Positions 6,128-12,747 of a stretch of 12,747 nt of DNA are shown here, in pieces. The translations under genes were made by a program, and so were the position numbers. This DNA comes from Cyanobacteria bacterium HKST-UBA02 (GTDB taxonomy: Bacteria; Cyanobacteriota; Vampirovibrionia; Obscuribacterales; Obscuribacteraceae). The notes under the pieces were generated by a model. It did no database searches. It saw only the letters and a program-made list of their open reading frames with translations, and had not been told where the DNA came from. Every line of letters starts with the position of its first letter. Within the stretch, counting starts at the first letter, position 1. The DNA lies in the NCBI GenBank assembly GCA_020431945.1, contig JAGQHH010000437.1, positions 1 to 12,747 on the forward strand, in the 5' to 3' direction.

Positions 6128-8782
6128 TCATTTCTCCATGGCCCGATCGAGAATGCCGGAAGCCATGAGGGCGACACCGCCCAGAATACCCAGGATCTGC
6201 ATGCCGCTCGCGAAGAGATTGAGCATCGCTTCGAGGTTGGCGAGATTGTTGACCCTTACCGTTCCGGCCGTGTTCACGCCCATGACGGTGTCGGTGCTCT
6301 GGGGACCGATGGTGCCGTTGGTGGCGCCTTGCAAGGTCGGCGATGAGGTCATCGAATAGAGCTCCTCGTTTTCGGTTTCGGTTTCGACAGCATTGCTTTC
6401 AGTGCCGTTGACGATATGGACGGACTGGTTGTGCATGGTGCTGCCCAGTGTCGCAGCCTGGGATACGAAGCGGGTGGATGCCAGGCTCACCGGGGTGACG
6501 ATGCGATGATAGACCGCTTCTGAGGTAGCGCCATCGACATCGCCTCTGGTAAGGGCCAGGGCACAGGTCTCCCGGGCGAAGAGAGCGGCGATCTCCCGGG
6601 CCTGGTCGCCCCCGGTGAGGGCGAGGGCCGGCGCTGTCCCGGAGACGGCGTATTCCACCTGATATTTGCAGCCCCCGGGCTTCCACTGGGAAAGGAAGCC
6701 ATTGAGCTTGTCCGCTGCCGAGCCGCTTCTGGCGATGGGCTGGAACGGTCCGATCTCGCTGTGATGCTTGAAGAACTCGGCAGGATCCATGACACCGTTG
6801 TCCAGGGCAAGCTCATAGAAGCTCGGTCTGGCGGTTGCCGGGCTGACGATATAGATCTCCTTGTTGAAGCCCGGTTGCGGTCCGTGAATCCAGAGGACGG
6901 CGCCCCCGGGCTCTTCGCCTGCCAGCTCGGTGGCTTTTACCAGGGCCTCGAGGTTGTCCTGGCCGCCTTCGAAGTCTGCTGATTTCAAGTTCTTCAGGGC
7001 TTTTTCCAGGCTCACTGCCGCCGGCTGCTCTTCGCTGTCGTTCCGGGCCAGTATGAATGAGGTGGGGATGGACTTAGCCGAACGGGACAGGGCTTCCTTG
7101 AGATCGTCCACATAAGGCTTGAGGCTCATGGATCCGTCCATCACTACTACGAGATGCCGGGGAGCGACAGCCGGGATTTTCTTGATGGTCTGGGTTATAT
7201 AGCGGGGCGATTCGGAGAATTCGTCTTTCACCGCCACCGGGCCCAGGGTCGCCTGACGGCTCACCGAAAGCGATCGGCTGATACCACTGAGAGTATCACC
7301 ATCGACATTGCCTGCAACCACATATTTGCCGGTGGCGGTCTGGCTTGCTGTCAGGCTCTTGCTGGCGAGCCCGATCTCCTGATCGGCGACCATGCGGATC
7401 TGGTGCTTGCCTTTCAGGGCAAAATTGGTGTCGATGAAACGAGGCAGGGGCAGAGAGGCGCGCTCCAGAGTCTCCAGGCTCATGGGCACAGTGATAGCCA
7501 CCGCCATCTTGAGCTGGCCCTGAGCCGGCACAGGATAGCAGTGCAGAAGCACCCGGTCGCGACCGAGATCGGTGACGATGGCCGGGGCGTCATGACCGAC
7601 ATTGGTCCAGTGAGTAGCGGTGGCGTTCGACGGATCTCCGGAGGGGGCGAATACAGTCTCCTGGGCTCTGCCGTCCCGCCACATGGTCATTCCCGAGATG
7701 GCGCTTCCTTCAGGGAGACCGAGCTCCGCCCGGGCCTCGGCCGGCTCATAGGCTTTGTTCTTGAAGACGAAAGTCCAGTAGATGGTGCTTGTCAGCGTCC
7801 CTGGATTGACATAGCCGTGCATCTTGGAGCGATGCAGGGAAAGCCCTTCCACAGGGGCGCCGACAACGTGCTTCTGGAGGTAGTCGTCGGGCATGGAGGC
7901 GAAATTCGCCGACTTGTCGTCCCGGAATGGCTCACCTGAAACGCAGAAGAAGAGCTGTCTGAGCGAGACGTTGTCGATTCTGGCGAACATGCCAGCCAGC
8001 CCTCCTGCTTTGGGACTGGCACATTCCATGGAGATATCACGCCGGGCGTCGAGCGAGCGCAGAAGATCCAGTCCCCGGTCTTTCTCGTCTTGCGATTCGG
8101 AGACCGCCATGAACTCCGCGATCCTGATCACCGTGGAGCGCGCCTCGCTGGCAATGAAGGCGCTCAGAGCCAGCACTGCTCCGATGGCGGCATAGACCAC
8201 GGCGCGGATCTGGCTGCTTCTTATTATCCTGGTCTGCCTCACTCTATGCGCGAGATAGAGGGCCGAGACCAGGGCGCCCAGATAGACCAGGCTGATGAAA
8301 GTGAACTCTGCACCATGGCCGGTGCCGTCGCTGGATAGAGTCGGATAATGCAGGGCGGCGGCGGCACCGCTTATGAGAGTGATTATGGCGGCGCTGGCTG
8401 CGGCGACGCCATTGAGTATGCCTCTCTTGATAGTCGATCGGCAGTCGCCCTTGCAGAGGGCACGCCAGACTATGAAGTTGCCGGCGGGCACCGAAAGGGC
8501 CAGGGCGAGCTCGACAATGGTTTCTACCGGCTGCTTGAGCAGGAGAAGAGTAATCCGGTCATAGAGCGTGAATGCGGCGCAGCCGATCATCAGAGCCGGC
8601 AAGAATACGCCGAATACCATTACCGACTGTCCCTGCCAGTCATGGAAGAGGGAGTCGGGTTTGAGCTTGAAGCCGAAGTTCTGCTGAAATTCGCTCTCCT
8701 GAGAATCGAGATTCTCATCCGCATAATTGTCGTGCGTTTCCGCCTGCTGCCCTTGTAAGGGGAGCATTGCATTGTCTTTCAT
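6128..8782 (-). CDS. Multi-pass membrane protein with VIT and von Willebrand A domains
   Basis: The 884-aa product has a hydrophilic N-terminus (1-50) and about five membrane helices (54-75, 87-107, 121-147, 159-179, 193-213). A soluble region from about 215 follows. Residues about 330-440 resemble a VIT domain (EPAEARAELGLPEGSAISGMTMWRDGRAQETVF ... HCYPVPAQGQLKMAVAITVP). Residues 541-700 resemble a vWA domain: RHLVVVMDGSMSL gives the metal-site DxSxS (Asp549, Ser551, Ser553), and GGQD (606-609) matches the usual GGTD with Thr replaced by Gln. A Thr/Asn-rich stretch (780-845) and a C-terminal helix (859-879) end it. VIT-vWA proteins are usually surface adhesion or inter-alpha-trypsin-inhibitor-like proteins; the role here is unknown. 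The start at 8782 has GGAGG six bases upstream; the frame is open to 8893, but that extension runs through the structured leader. Confidence 0.8.
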   Translation of the reverse strand: MKDNAMLPLQGQQAETHDNYADENLDSQESEFQQNFGFKLKPDSLFHDWQGQSVMVFGVFLPALMIGCAAFTLYDRITLLLLKQPVETIVELALALSVPAGNFIVWRALCKGDCRSTIKRGILNGVAAASAAIITLISGAAAALHYPTLSSDGTGHGAEFTFISLVYLGALVSALYLAHRVRQTRIIRSSQIRAVVYAAIGAVLALSAFIASEARSTVIRIAEFMAVSESQDEKDRGLDLLRSLDARRDISMECASPKAGGLAGMFARIDNVSLRQLFFCVSGEPFRDDKSANFASMPDDYLQKHVVGAPVEGLSLHRSKMHGYVNPGTLTSTIYWTFVFKNKAYEPAEARAELGLPEGSAISGMTMWRDGRAQETVFAPSGDPSNATATHWTNVGHDAPAIVTDLGRDRVLLHCYPVPAQGQLKMAVAITVPMSLETLERASLPLPRFIDTNFALKGKHQIRMVADQEIGLASKSLTASQTATGKYVVAGNVDGDTLSGISRSLSVSRQATLGPVAVKDEFSESPRYITQTIKKIPAVAPRHLVVVMDGSMSLKPYVDDLKEALSRSAKSIPTSFILARNDSEEQPAAVSLEKALKNLKSADFEGGQDNLEALVKATELAGEEPGGAVLWIHGPQPGFNKEIYIVSPATARPSFYELALDNGVMDPAEFFKHHSEIGPFQPIARSGSAADKLNGFLSQWKPGGCKYQVEYAVSGTAPALALTGGDQAREIAALFARETCALALTRGDVDGATSEAVYHRIVTPVSLASTRFVSQAATLGSTMHNQSVHIVNGTESNAVETETENEELYSMTSSPTLQGATNGTIGPQSTDTVMGVNTAGTVRVNNLANLEAMLNLFASGMQILGILGGVALMASGILDRAMEK

Positions 8783-8788
8783 GATAGT

Positions 8789-8793
8789 CCTCC
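8789..8793 (-). promoter_or_regulatory. Ribosome binding site deciding the start of the VIT-vWA gene
   Basis: GGAGG on the minus strand lies six bases before ATG 8782. This supports MKDNAMLPLQ as the true N-terminus over the upstream in-frame ATG at 8893. Confidence 0.8.
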
Positions 8794-8817
8794 AGTGAAG
8801 TGGAGAGAGTAGTAAAA

Positions 8818-8924
8818 TCGGCATCCGGTGGCGCGGGGCGACGCGCCTGGATAGAAAAAAGATCGTCCGGCAGGCAACCACAAGTAGTGGCACATTTCTG
8901 GGCCGTGCCTGCGCCGGATGCCGA
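8818..8924 (-). promoter_or_regulatory. Structured 5' leader of the VIT-vWA gene (attenuator or riboswitch-like candidate)
   Basis: The 235-bp gap between sixA and the VIT-vWA gene holds a nested set of inverted repeats. An 11-bp outer stem joins tcggcatccgg (8818-8828) to ccggatgccga (8914-8924). Inside is a 6-bp hairpin ggcgcg/cgcgcc (8830-8847). A second stem joins ccggcaggca (8867-8876) to tgcctg-cg-ccgg (8906-8917), with a ccac/gtgg hairpin within it. On the transcript the second stem is followed by ACGATC and then six U (8860-8855). The CCGG at 8914-8917 is shared, so the outer stem and the U-followed stem exclude each other, as in an attenuator. I do not recognise a known riboswitch class. 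Confidence 0.45.
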
Positions 8925-9017
8925 AAATCGAATTGCGAATCTGGTCTTGTGGTGATTCTAGCTTAGGTCAAAGCATCGCTGACGGCGATAGGGTTTTCCC
9001 TGATCTGATTCGGGTCT

Positions 9018-9509
9018 CTAATCCGGCAGTTCTTTGGGGCGCAGTATCCAGTCGAGGGAGCCCGTACCTGGCTCGAGATCGCGCCAGCTCTCGATGCCGA
9101 GACTGATGCATGCCAGAGCCGCGGTCGGGAAGTGCTCGTATTCTCCGGTGAGGTCCGAGAGCAGATTGGCCATTCCCGGATTGTGCCCGATGAGGAGGAT
9201 ACTCTGTCGGTCTTCTTTCTGACCGCGGAGGAGGCGGCGCAGCTCGCCCAGGGAGGCTTCGTAGATATGCTCCTCGAAGGATACCGGGCTCTTGAGCCGG
9301 GCGGCGTCTACCACCAGATCCAGGGTTTCCCGGGTGCGACGAGCCGGGGAGCACAATATAAGATCGGGTTTTATTCCTCTTTCCTTGATCACCGATCCCA
9401 TTACAGGGGCTGCCTTTTTGCCCCTATTGTTGAGAGGGCGGTCGAAATCGGCCTGGTTCATGTCATCCCAGCTCGACTTTGCATGTCGGAGGAGATAGAG
9501 TTTGAGCAT
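9018..9509 (-). CDS. sixA: Phosphohistidine phosphatase, SixA type
   Basis: The 163-aa product is a small histidine phosphatase of the RHG superfamily. The start LKLYLLRHAKSSW carries the catalytic RH (Arg8, His9). CSPARRTRET (53-62) supplies the second arginine, and LIGHNPG (106-112) the second histidine. Short length and the RHAKSxW signature point to the SixA branch, which in E. coli dephosphorylates phosphohistidine on signalling or PTS proteins; the target here is unknown. The ATG at 9509 follows GGAG (ccggagaaagcccATG). The longer open frame to 9557 adds no family sequence. It is divergent from the GNAT gene, with 26 bp between the starts, and it ends in TAG before the structured leader of the next gene on the same strand. 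Confidence 0.9.
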   Translation of the reverse strand: MLKLYLLRHAKSSWDDMNQADFDRPLNNRGKKAAPVMGSVIKERGIKPDLILCSPARRTRETLDLVVDAARLKSPVSFEEHIYEASLGELRRLLRGQKEDRQSILLIGHNPGMANLLSDLTGEYEHFPTAALACISLGIESWRDLEPGTGSLDWILRPKELPD

Positions 9510-9535
9510 GGGCTTTCTCCGGATCTTTGCACCTG

Positions 9536-10012
9536 ATGATTTTACCCTGTAATACAATCTACCTGGCCGACCACGAACAATATATAGAAACCTGCGCGAA
9601 CTGGGCTTTTGAGACCTGGGGCCGGTACAATCCTTCTTATACTCTGGACAAGAGAATCGCGAGTTTCAGAGAGCATTGCAACAAGGATAGAATTCCTCTG
9701 ACAATTCTTTCTTTCGACGAGTCCGAGAGGCCGACCGGCATGGCTTCTCTGCGACCCAATGACGGCATTCGCGCGGATCTCACTCCCTGGCTCGGCAGTG
9801 TTTTCGTAGAGCCCGGCAGCCGGAGGCGAGGAATCGCCACCGATCTGGTCCTGGCTATTCACGAGCAGGCCAGGCGTCTTGGTTATCCCGCCATCTATCT
9901 GCTCACCTACGAAGATACACTGCCTGACTGGTATGCTCGTCTGGGCTGGGTGACTATGGGGCAAGACAGCTGTCACGGCAATCCGGTTACGGTGATGGAG
10001 CTGGTGCTCTGA
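9536..10012 (+). CDS. GNAT-family N-acetyltransferase
   Basis: The 158-aa product has the GNAT fold. The acetyl-CoA binding motif A is WLGSVFVEPGSRRRGIATDLVLAIHEQARRLGY, with the RRxxGxA pattern near residues 96-101. YLLTYEDTLPDWYARLGW follows, the usual motif B with the N-acetyltransferase tyrosine-leucine-glycine ending. The substrate cannot be told. The ATG at 9536 is preferred; a TTG at 9527 would add three residues (MHL). Neither has a clear ribosome site, and with only 26 bp to the divergent sixA start the transcript may be nearly leaderless. Its stop is 5 bp from the convergent stop of the next gene. Confidence 0.88.
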   Translation: MILPCNTIYLADHEQYIETCANWAFETWGRYNPSYTLDKRIASFREHCNKDRIPLTILSFDESERPTGMASLRPNDGIRADLTPWLGSVFVEPGSRRRGIATDLVLAIHEQARRLGYPAIYLLTYEDTLPDWYARLGWVTMGQDSCHGNPVTVMELVL

Positions 10013-10017
10013 GAGCG

Positions 10018-12018
10018 TTACTCGACTTTTACCCGAACGCTCACTGAAAGGCGCTCGCCGCCTCCGCCTTTATATATGGTGCCGGAGGTCGGGGAAGCGT
10101 CTCGGTAATTGCGGCCGGCTGCCACTCTTATATGATCCTGACCGGCAAGGCAACCATTGGTGGGGTCGAAGCCGTACCAGCCGCACCAGGGAAGATAGAG
10201 CTCCGCCCAGGCGTGCGAAGCCTCGGACTGGATCTTGTTCTCGTAGTCAGCGCCGGTGTTTATATAGCCGACGCGGTAGCGGGCCGGAATACCCAGGAGT
10301 CTGGCCATGCAGATGAGCAGGTTGGCGAAGTCCTGGCAGACTCCTTTGCGTTTGACCAGCACCTCGAAAGGGGTGGTCTGCAGATTGGTTGAGCCGGTGA
10401 CATATTCGAAGTCGGTGAATATTGTGCGGTTCATTTCGATGAGGGCTTCGAGCAGGTCGTAGTCCTCTCTTTTGACAAAGCCCATGGCATAGTCGGTGAG
10501 GGTGCGCAGCTCGCTCTCGGGAAGCTCGGGGGGCAGCAGGTAAGGGAGCATCATCTGGCGCTGCCAGGGCATCCAGACAAGAGGCACGGTCATGCGCTCG
10601 CTTGTCGAACGCAGGTGAGGCGGTGGGTGCGCCACCACCTGTGCTGTCGAACGGATGACCAGGCGACGGTAGCTCTGCTCGATCTTCAGATCGACGCTGC
10701 GGTTGCCGAAAACATCCTCGAATTCTCGGGTCTCGGCACGGGGCGAGATATCGATACGAGCCGAGAGCACTTGCTGGCGGTTGTCGTGGACCGGATAGAG
10801 ATGCAATCTGTGGGTGCTGTACTCTACCGGCTCTTCATACTCGTAGACAGTCTCGTGGATCACAGAGAGCACATGCGGTTTGATTTTTCCCGAGACATCC
10901 ACGGTCTCCACCGGCTCTACCACGAGCGGGCTCTGGGGGCTCTCCGAACGAGGACCGATGGTCTCGCTTGCATAAGTAGTGAGGCTGTGGGTGACATCGG
11001 CCAGGCTCGAGCAATTGGCCGGATCATCGACATTGCCCTGGTTCATGCTTGGTTGCAGGCTCTGGGACTGGATCTGAAGAGGCTCCTGGTCCTCTGTGAT
11101 CGCCGAGCTCGGTCCGGGAAGAAATGCCTGCTGGCTCTGATGCCTGGATTCGGGCACCGGCACCACCGGCGAAGCTTCTTGCGAATGGACCGTCTCGAAA
11201 TTGCCGGTGGACTCCATGTGAGGCTTGTGGCTCGTCCAGATGATCTTGCCGAGGCGGGCGACGATCATCTCGCCGGGTTGCAGAGGTTTCCAGTCTCCGT
11301 CCGAAAGCGGAGTGGTGCTGAAGAGGAGCATGGAGTGGCTGTGATCGTGAGGATCGCCGAAGTCCAGCTCGAGCAGATCGTTGCGCAGGAGGTGCTCTTT
11401 GTGCGGGGGCTTGCGGCGCGCATAGTGAAAGCCCTTTCCACCGCCTTTGGCGTCGTTGTAGACCACCAGAACCTGACCGTCGGTTATCAGGAAATTGGCG
11501 GTGCCGTAGCGGTTCAGGGTCCTGAAAAGACCGTGAAGAAGCTCCCGGTCCGCTTTTCCGAGACTGCGGGCCTTGCTGGCGCGCAATTGCGCGAGGAGCC
11601 AGCAGAAGGCATGCTCCGAGTCGGTGCGGCCTACCGGCTCGTAAAGCGGCTCTTCGCCCAGGGAGAGTTCGGTGAGAATGTGTCTTGACAGCTTGCCGTT
11701 GTGAGTGAATATGAAATGTCGATTGGCATAACGAATGAGAAAAGGCAGGGTATCCTGCTGCGAGACCCTCTTTGCAGCACCGAGGATGTGACAGACGAAG
11801 GTGCTCGAGCGAAAACGATCCCAGTCCCTGAGCACCCTTGTCATCACGGATTCTCTCATGGAGCGGGGATTCTTTATGACAACCCCGGCACCGTCGTCAC
11901 CGGGATACCAGCCGAAGCCCCAGCCCGAAAGCGGCACTTCATCCTCCAGTTGCCCGGTGAGCGTGATGGATGGCGACGCCGGGCTATCGAATGACATTCC
12001 TAGAATTTCGCTGTGCAT
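10018..12018 (-). CDS. Fusion of class II glutamine amidotransferase-like and transglutaminase-like domains
   Basis: The 666-aa product has two enzyme-like parts. Residues 1-265 match class II amidotransferases of the YafJ/GATase_4 kind: EILGMSF, GWGFGWYPG, CHILGAAKR, FTHNG (104-108), GRTDSEHAFCWLL (130-142). A Gln/Ser/Pro-rich linker (about 265-380) follows. Residues 380-660 are a bacterial transglutaminase-like protease with its N-terminal beta region (SVIHETVYEYEEPVEYSTHRLHLYP). Its triad is intact: Cys561 in KGVCQDFANL, His602 in SHAW and Asp618 in FDPTNG. The amidotransferase half begins MHSEILG where relatives begin MCELLG, so the N-terminal nucleophile cysteine is missing and glutaminase activity is doubtful. 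The peptidase or ligase substrate is unknown. It is divergent from a second transglutaminase-like gene, 55 bp away. Confidence 0.88.
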   Translation of the reverse strand: MHSEILGMSFDSPASPSITLTGQLEDEVPLSGWGFGWYPGDDGAGVVIKNPRSMRESVMTRVLRDWDRFRSSTFVCHILGAAKRVSQQDTLPFLIRYANRHFIFTHNGKLSRHILTELSLGEEPLYEPVGRTDSEHAFCWLLAQLRASKARSLGKADRELLHGLFRTLNRYGTANFLITDGQVLVVYNDAKGGGKGFHYARRKPPHKEHLLRNDLLELDFGDPHDHSHSMLLFSTTPLSDGDWKPLQPGEMIVARLGKIIWTSHKPHMESTGNFETVHSQEASPVVPVPESRHQSQQAFLPGPSSAITEDQEPLQIQSQSLQPSMNQGNVDDPANCSSLADVTHSLTTYASETIGPRSESPQSPLVVEPVETVDVSGKIKPHVLSVIHETVYEYEEPVEYSTHRLHLYPVHDNRQQVLSARIDISPRAETREFEDVFGNRSVDLKIEQSYRRLVIRSTAQVVAHPPPHLRSTSERMTVPLVWMPWQRQMMLPYLLPPELPESELRTLTDYAMGFVKREDYDLLEALIEMNRTIFTDFEYVTGSTNLQTTPFEVLVKRKGVCQDFANLLICMARLLGIPARYRVGYINTGADYENKIQSEASHAWAELYLPWCGWYGFDPTNGCLAGQDHIRVAAGRNYRDASPTSGTIYKGGGGERLSVSVRVKVE

Positions 12019-12073
12019 ATACTAAACTTATGGGACTCCGGGACAAGTTCACGATCACTCCCCTCATTATTCC

Positions 12074-12747
12074 ATGCAGTATCGTATTCAACACAGGACC
12101 AGATATATCTATGATGAGCCAGTCAGCCTGGGTCCTCACCTGATCAGGCTGCGTCCTGCCGTGCATGCTCGGGCCGAGATTCTCTCCTACAGCCTCAGTG
12201 TGGAGCCCGAATCGCAGATTCGCTGGCATTATGACCCCTGGAGCAACCGGGTAGCCCGGGTCTCGTTCCCGCAGGACCTGAAAGCAACAGAGTTTTCGGT
12301 TCTGGTAGACGCCACGGTGGAGACCACCCCGGTCAATCCGTTCGATTTTTTCGTAGAAGATTATTGCCAGGAGCTCCCTTTCGAGTATTCCGAGAGCCTT
12401 GCCGAAGAGCTCGCTCCTTTTCTCGTTCCTCCGCCTGCCTGCGATGTGCTTGCCGAGTTCGTCCGGGCTCATCCGCCCCGGGGCAACCTGGTGGAATATC
12501 TGGTCGAGCTGAATCGCAGCGTTTGCGAGAAGATTGCTTATTTGATCCGGGAAGAGGAAGGGATCAAATCAAGCCGCGAGACTCTCGAGAGCGGCGAGGG
12601 GAGTTGCCGGGACTCGGCAGTCCTGCTTATCGATACCCTGCGCAGCATCGGTCTGGCTGCCCGTTTCGCCAGCGGCTACCTGATTCAGACAGGTGAAGAT
12701 GAATCTTCGCCGGTGAGCCTGGATCTGCACGCCTGGGCGGAAGTCTA
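12074..12747 (+). CDS. Transglutaminase-like/DUF2126-type protein, N-terminal part (cut by window end)
   Basis: The frame is open from ATG 12074 to the window edge (224 codons). The N-terminal beta region (MQYRIQHRTRYIYDEPVSLGPHLIRLRPA) is followed by NPFDFFVE (88-95). The transglutaminase core has catalytic Cys178 in GEGSCRDSAVLL and His219 in LDLHAWAEVY, and the Asp would lie just beyond the end. The spacing and the phrases NPFDFFVE, GSCRDSA, ARFASGYLIQ and DLHAW match the N-terminal domain of large proteins that continue with DUF2126, so the full protein is probably long. A stand-alone transglutaminase-like protease is the alternative. No strong ribosome site is seen. It is a distant paralogue of the C-terminal half of the divergent fusion gene. 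Confidence 0.85.
   Translation, partial: MQYRIQHRTRYIYDEPVSLGPHLIRLRPAVHARAEILSYSLSVEPESQIRWHYDPWSNRVARVSFPQDLKATEFSVLVDATVETTPVNPFDFFVEDYCQELPFEYSESLAEELAPFLVPPPACDVLAEFVRAHPPRGNLVEYLVELNRSVCEKIAYLIREEEGIKSSRETLESGEGSCRDSAVLLIDTLRSIGLAARFASGYLIQTGEDESSPVSLDLHAWAEV

Noticed and set aside
6128..6130. Recoding of TGA as a sense codon throughout this genome
   Set aside because: Other genes end properly at TGA next to convergent neighbours (2154-2156, 4611-4613) and in the ATGA overlap at 5312-5315, so TGA is a stop here.
7154..7939. A 261-codon plus-strand open frame opposite the VIT-vWA gene
   Set aside because: Composition is His/Gly/Arg-rich, as expected of an antisense shadow; the minus-strand gene has domain support.
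6128..8782. An exosortase or sortase target system built around the VIT protein
   Set aside because: No LPxTG or PEP-CTERM-like signal is visible at the C-terminus and no sortase or exosortase gene lies in the window.
8783..8893. An N-terminal extension of the VIT-vWA protein from ATG 8893
   Set aside because: The extension would run through the structured leader, is Arg-rich without family resemblance, and the ATG at 8782 has a GGAGG at ideal spacing.
10615..11688. A 357-codon plus-strand open frame opposite the fusion gene
   Set aside because: It mirrors the codons of a well-supported protein with conserved motifs on the other strand, has no recognisable domain and has no ribosome site.
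12018..12023. TATACT as a -10 promoter box for the plus-strand transglutaminase gene
   Set aside because: No -35 element at proper spacing is visible (only TGACAT about 20 bases upstream), and a single hexamer in AT-rich spacer is weak evidence.

Overview
The window looks like a bacterial chromosomal segment of moderately high GC: dense genes on both strands, short gaps, GGAGG-type ribosome binding sites and the standard code with TGA stops. The organism cannot be fixed from this sequence. The N-terminal CPxD zinc ribbons on a kinase-like protein, the glycine-zipper protein and the PQQ-like propeller would suit several deep-branching phyla, such as Vampirovibrionia/Obscuribacterales, Acidobacteria or Planctomycetes-like groups; this is only an impression. 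No tRNA, rRNA, insertion sequence, prophage or CRISPR array was seen.

Layout. 1-2156 (+): the 3' end of proS, carrying an apparent one-base frameshift, directly followed by a secreted PQQ-like beta-propeller protein. 2163-4069 (-): a glycine-zipper repeat protein and, upstream of it, a zinc-ribbon protein with a kinase fold that lacks the catalytic residues (a predicted pseudokinase). 4113-4613 (+): a DoxX-like membrane protein, divergent from the pseudokinase. 4617-5832 (-): a compact operon of a 52-aa single-TM protein, an ABM-fold protein and an SDR oxidoreductase. Its first ribosome binding site lies inside a 10-bp hairpin. 5972-5997: a strong palindromic terminator. 6128-8782 (-): a large membrane protein with VIT and vWA domains, preceded by a structured leader and followed by an in-frame reading frame after its TGA stop. 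9018-9509 (-): a SixA-type histidine phosphatase, divergent from a GNAT acetyltransferase at 9536-10012 (+). 10018-12018 (-): a class II glutamine amidotransferase-like domain fused to a transglutaminase-like protease domain. 12074-end (+): a second, divergent transglutaminase-like gene resembling the N-terminus of DUF2126 proteins, cut by the window edge.

How the genes fit together. The clearest functional group is the right end. Transglutaminase-like proteases of this type, DUF2126, class II amidotransferases, circularly permuted ATP-grasp and alpha-E proteins are known to cluster in a widespread but poorly characterised peptide-ligation/processing system. The fusion here places two of these parts in one polypeptide, but the amidotransferase half lacks the N-terminal cysteine. 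The most unusual items elsewhere are the pseudokinase, the VIT-vWA membrane protein with its structured leader and interrupted C-terminus, and the ribosome-site hairpin in front of the 52-aa protein.
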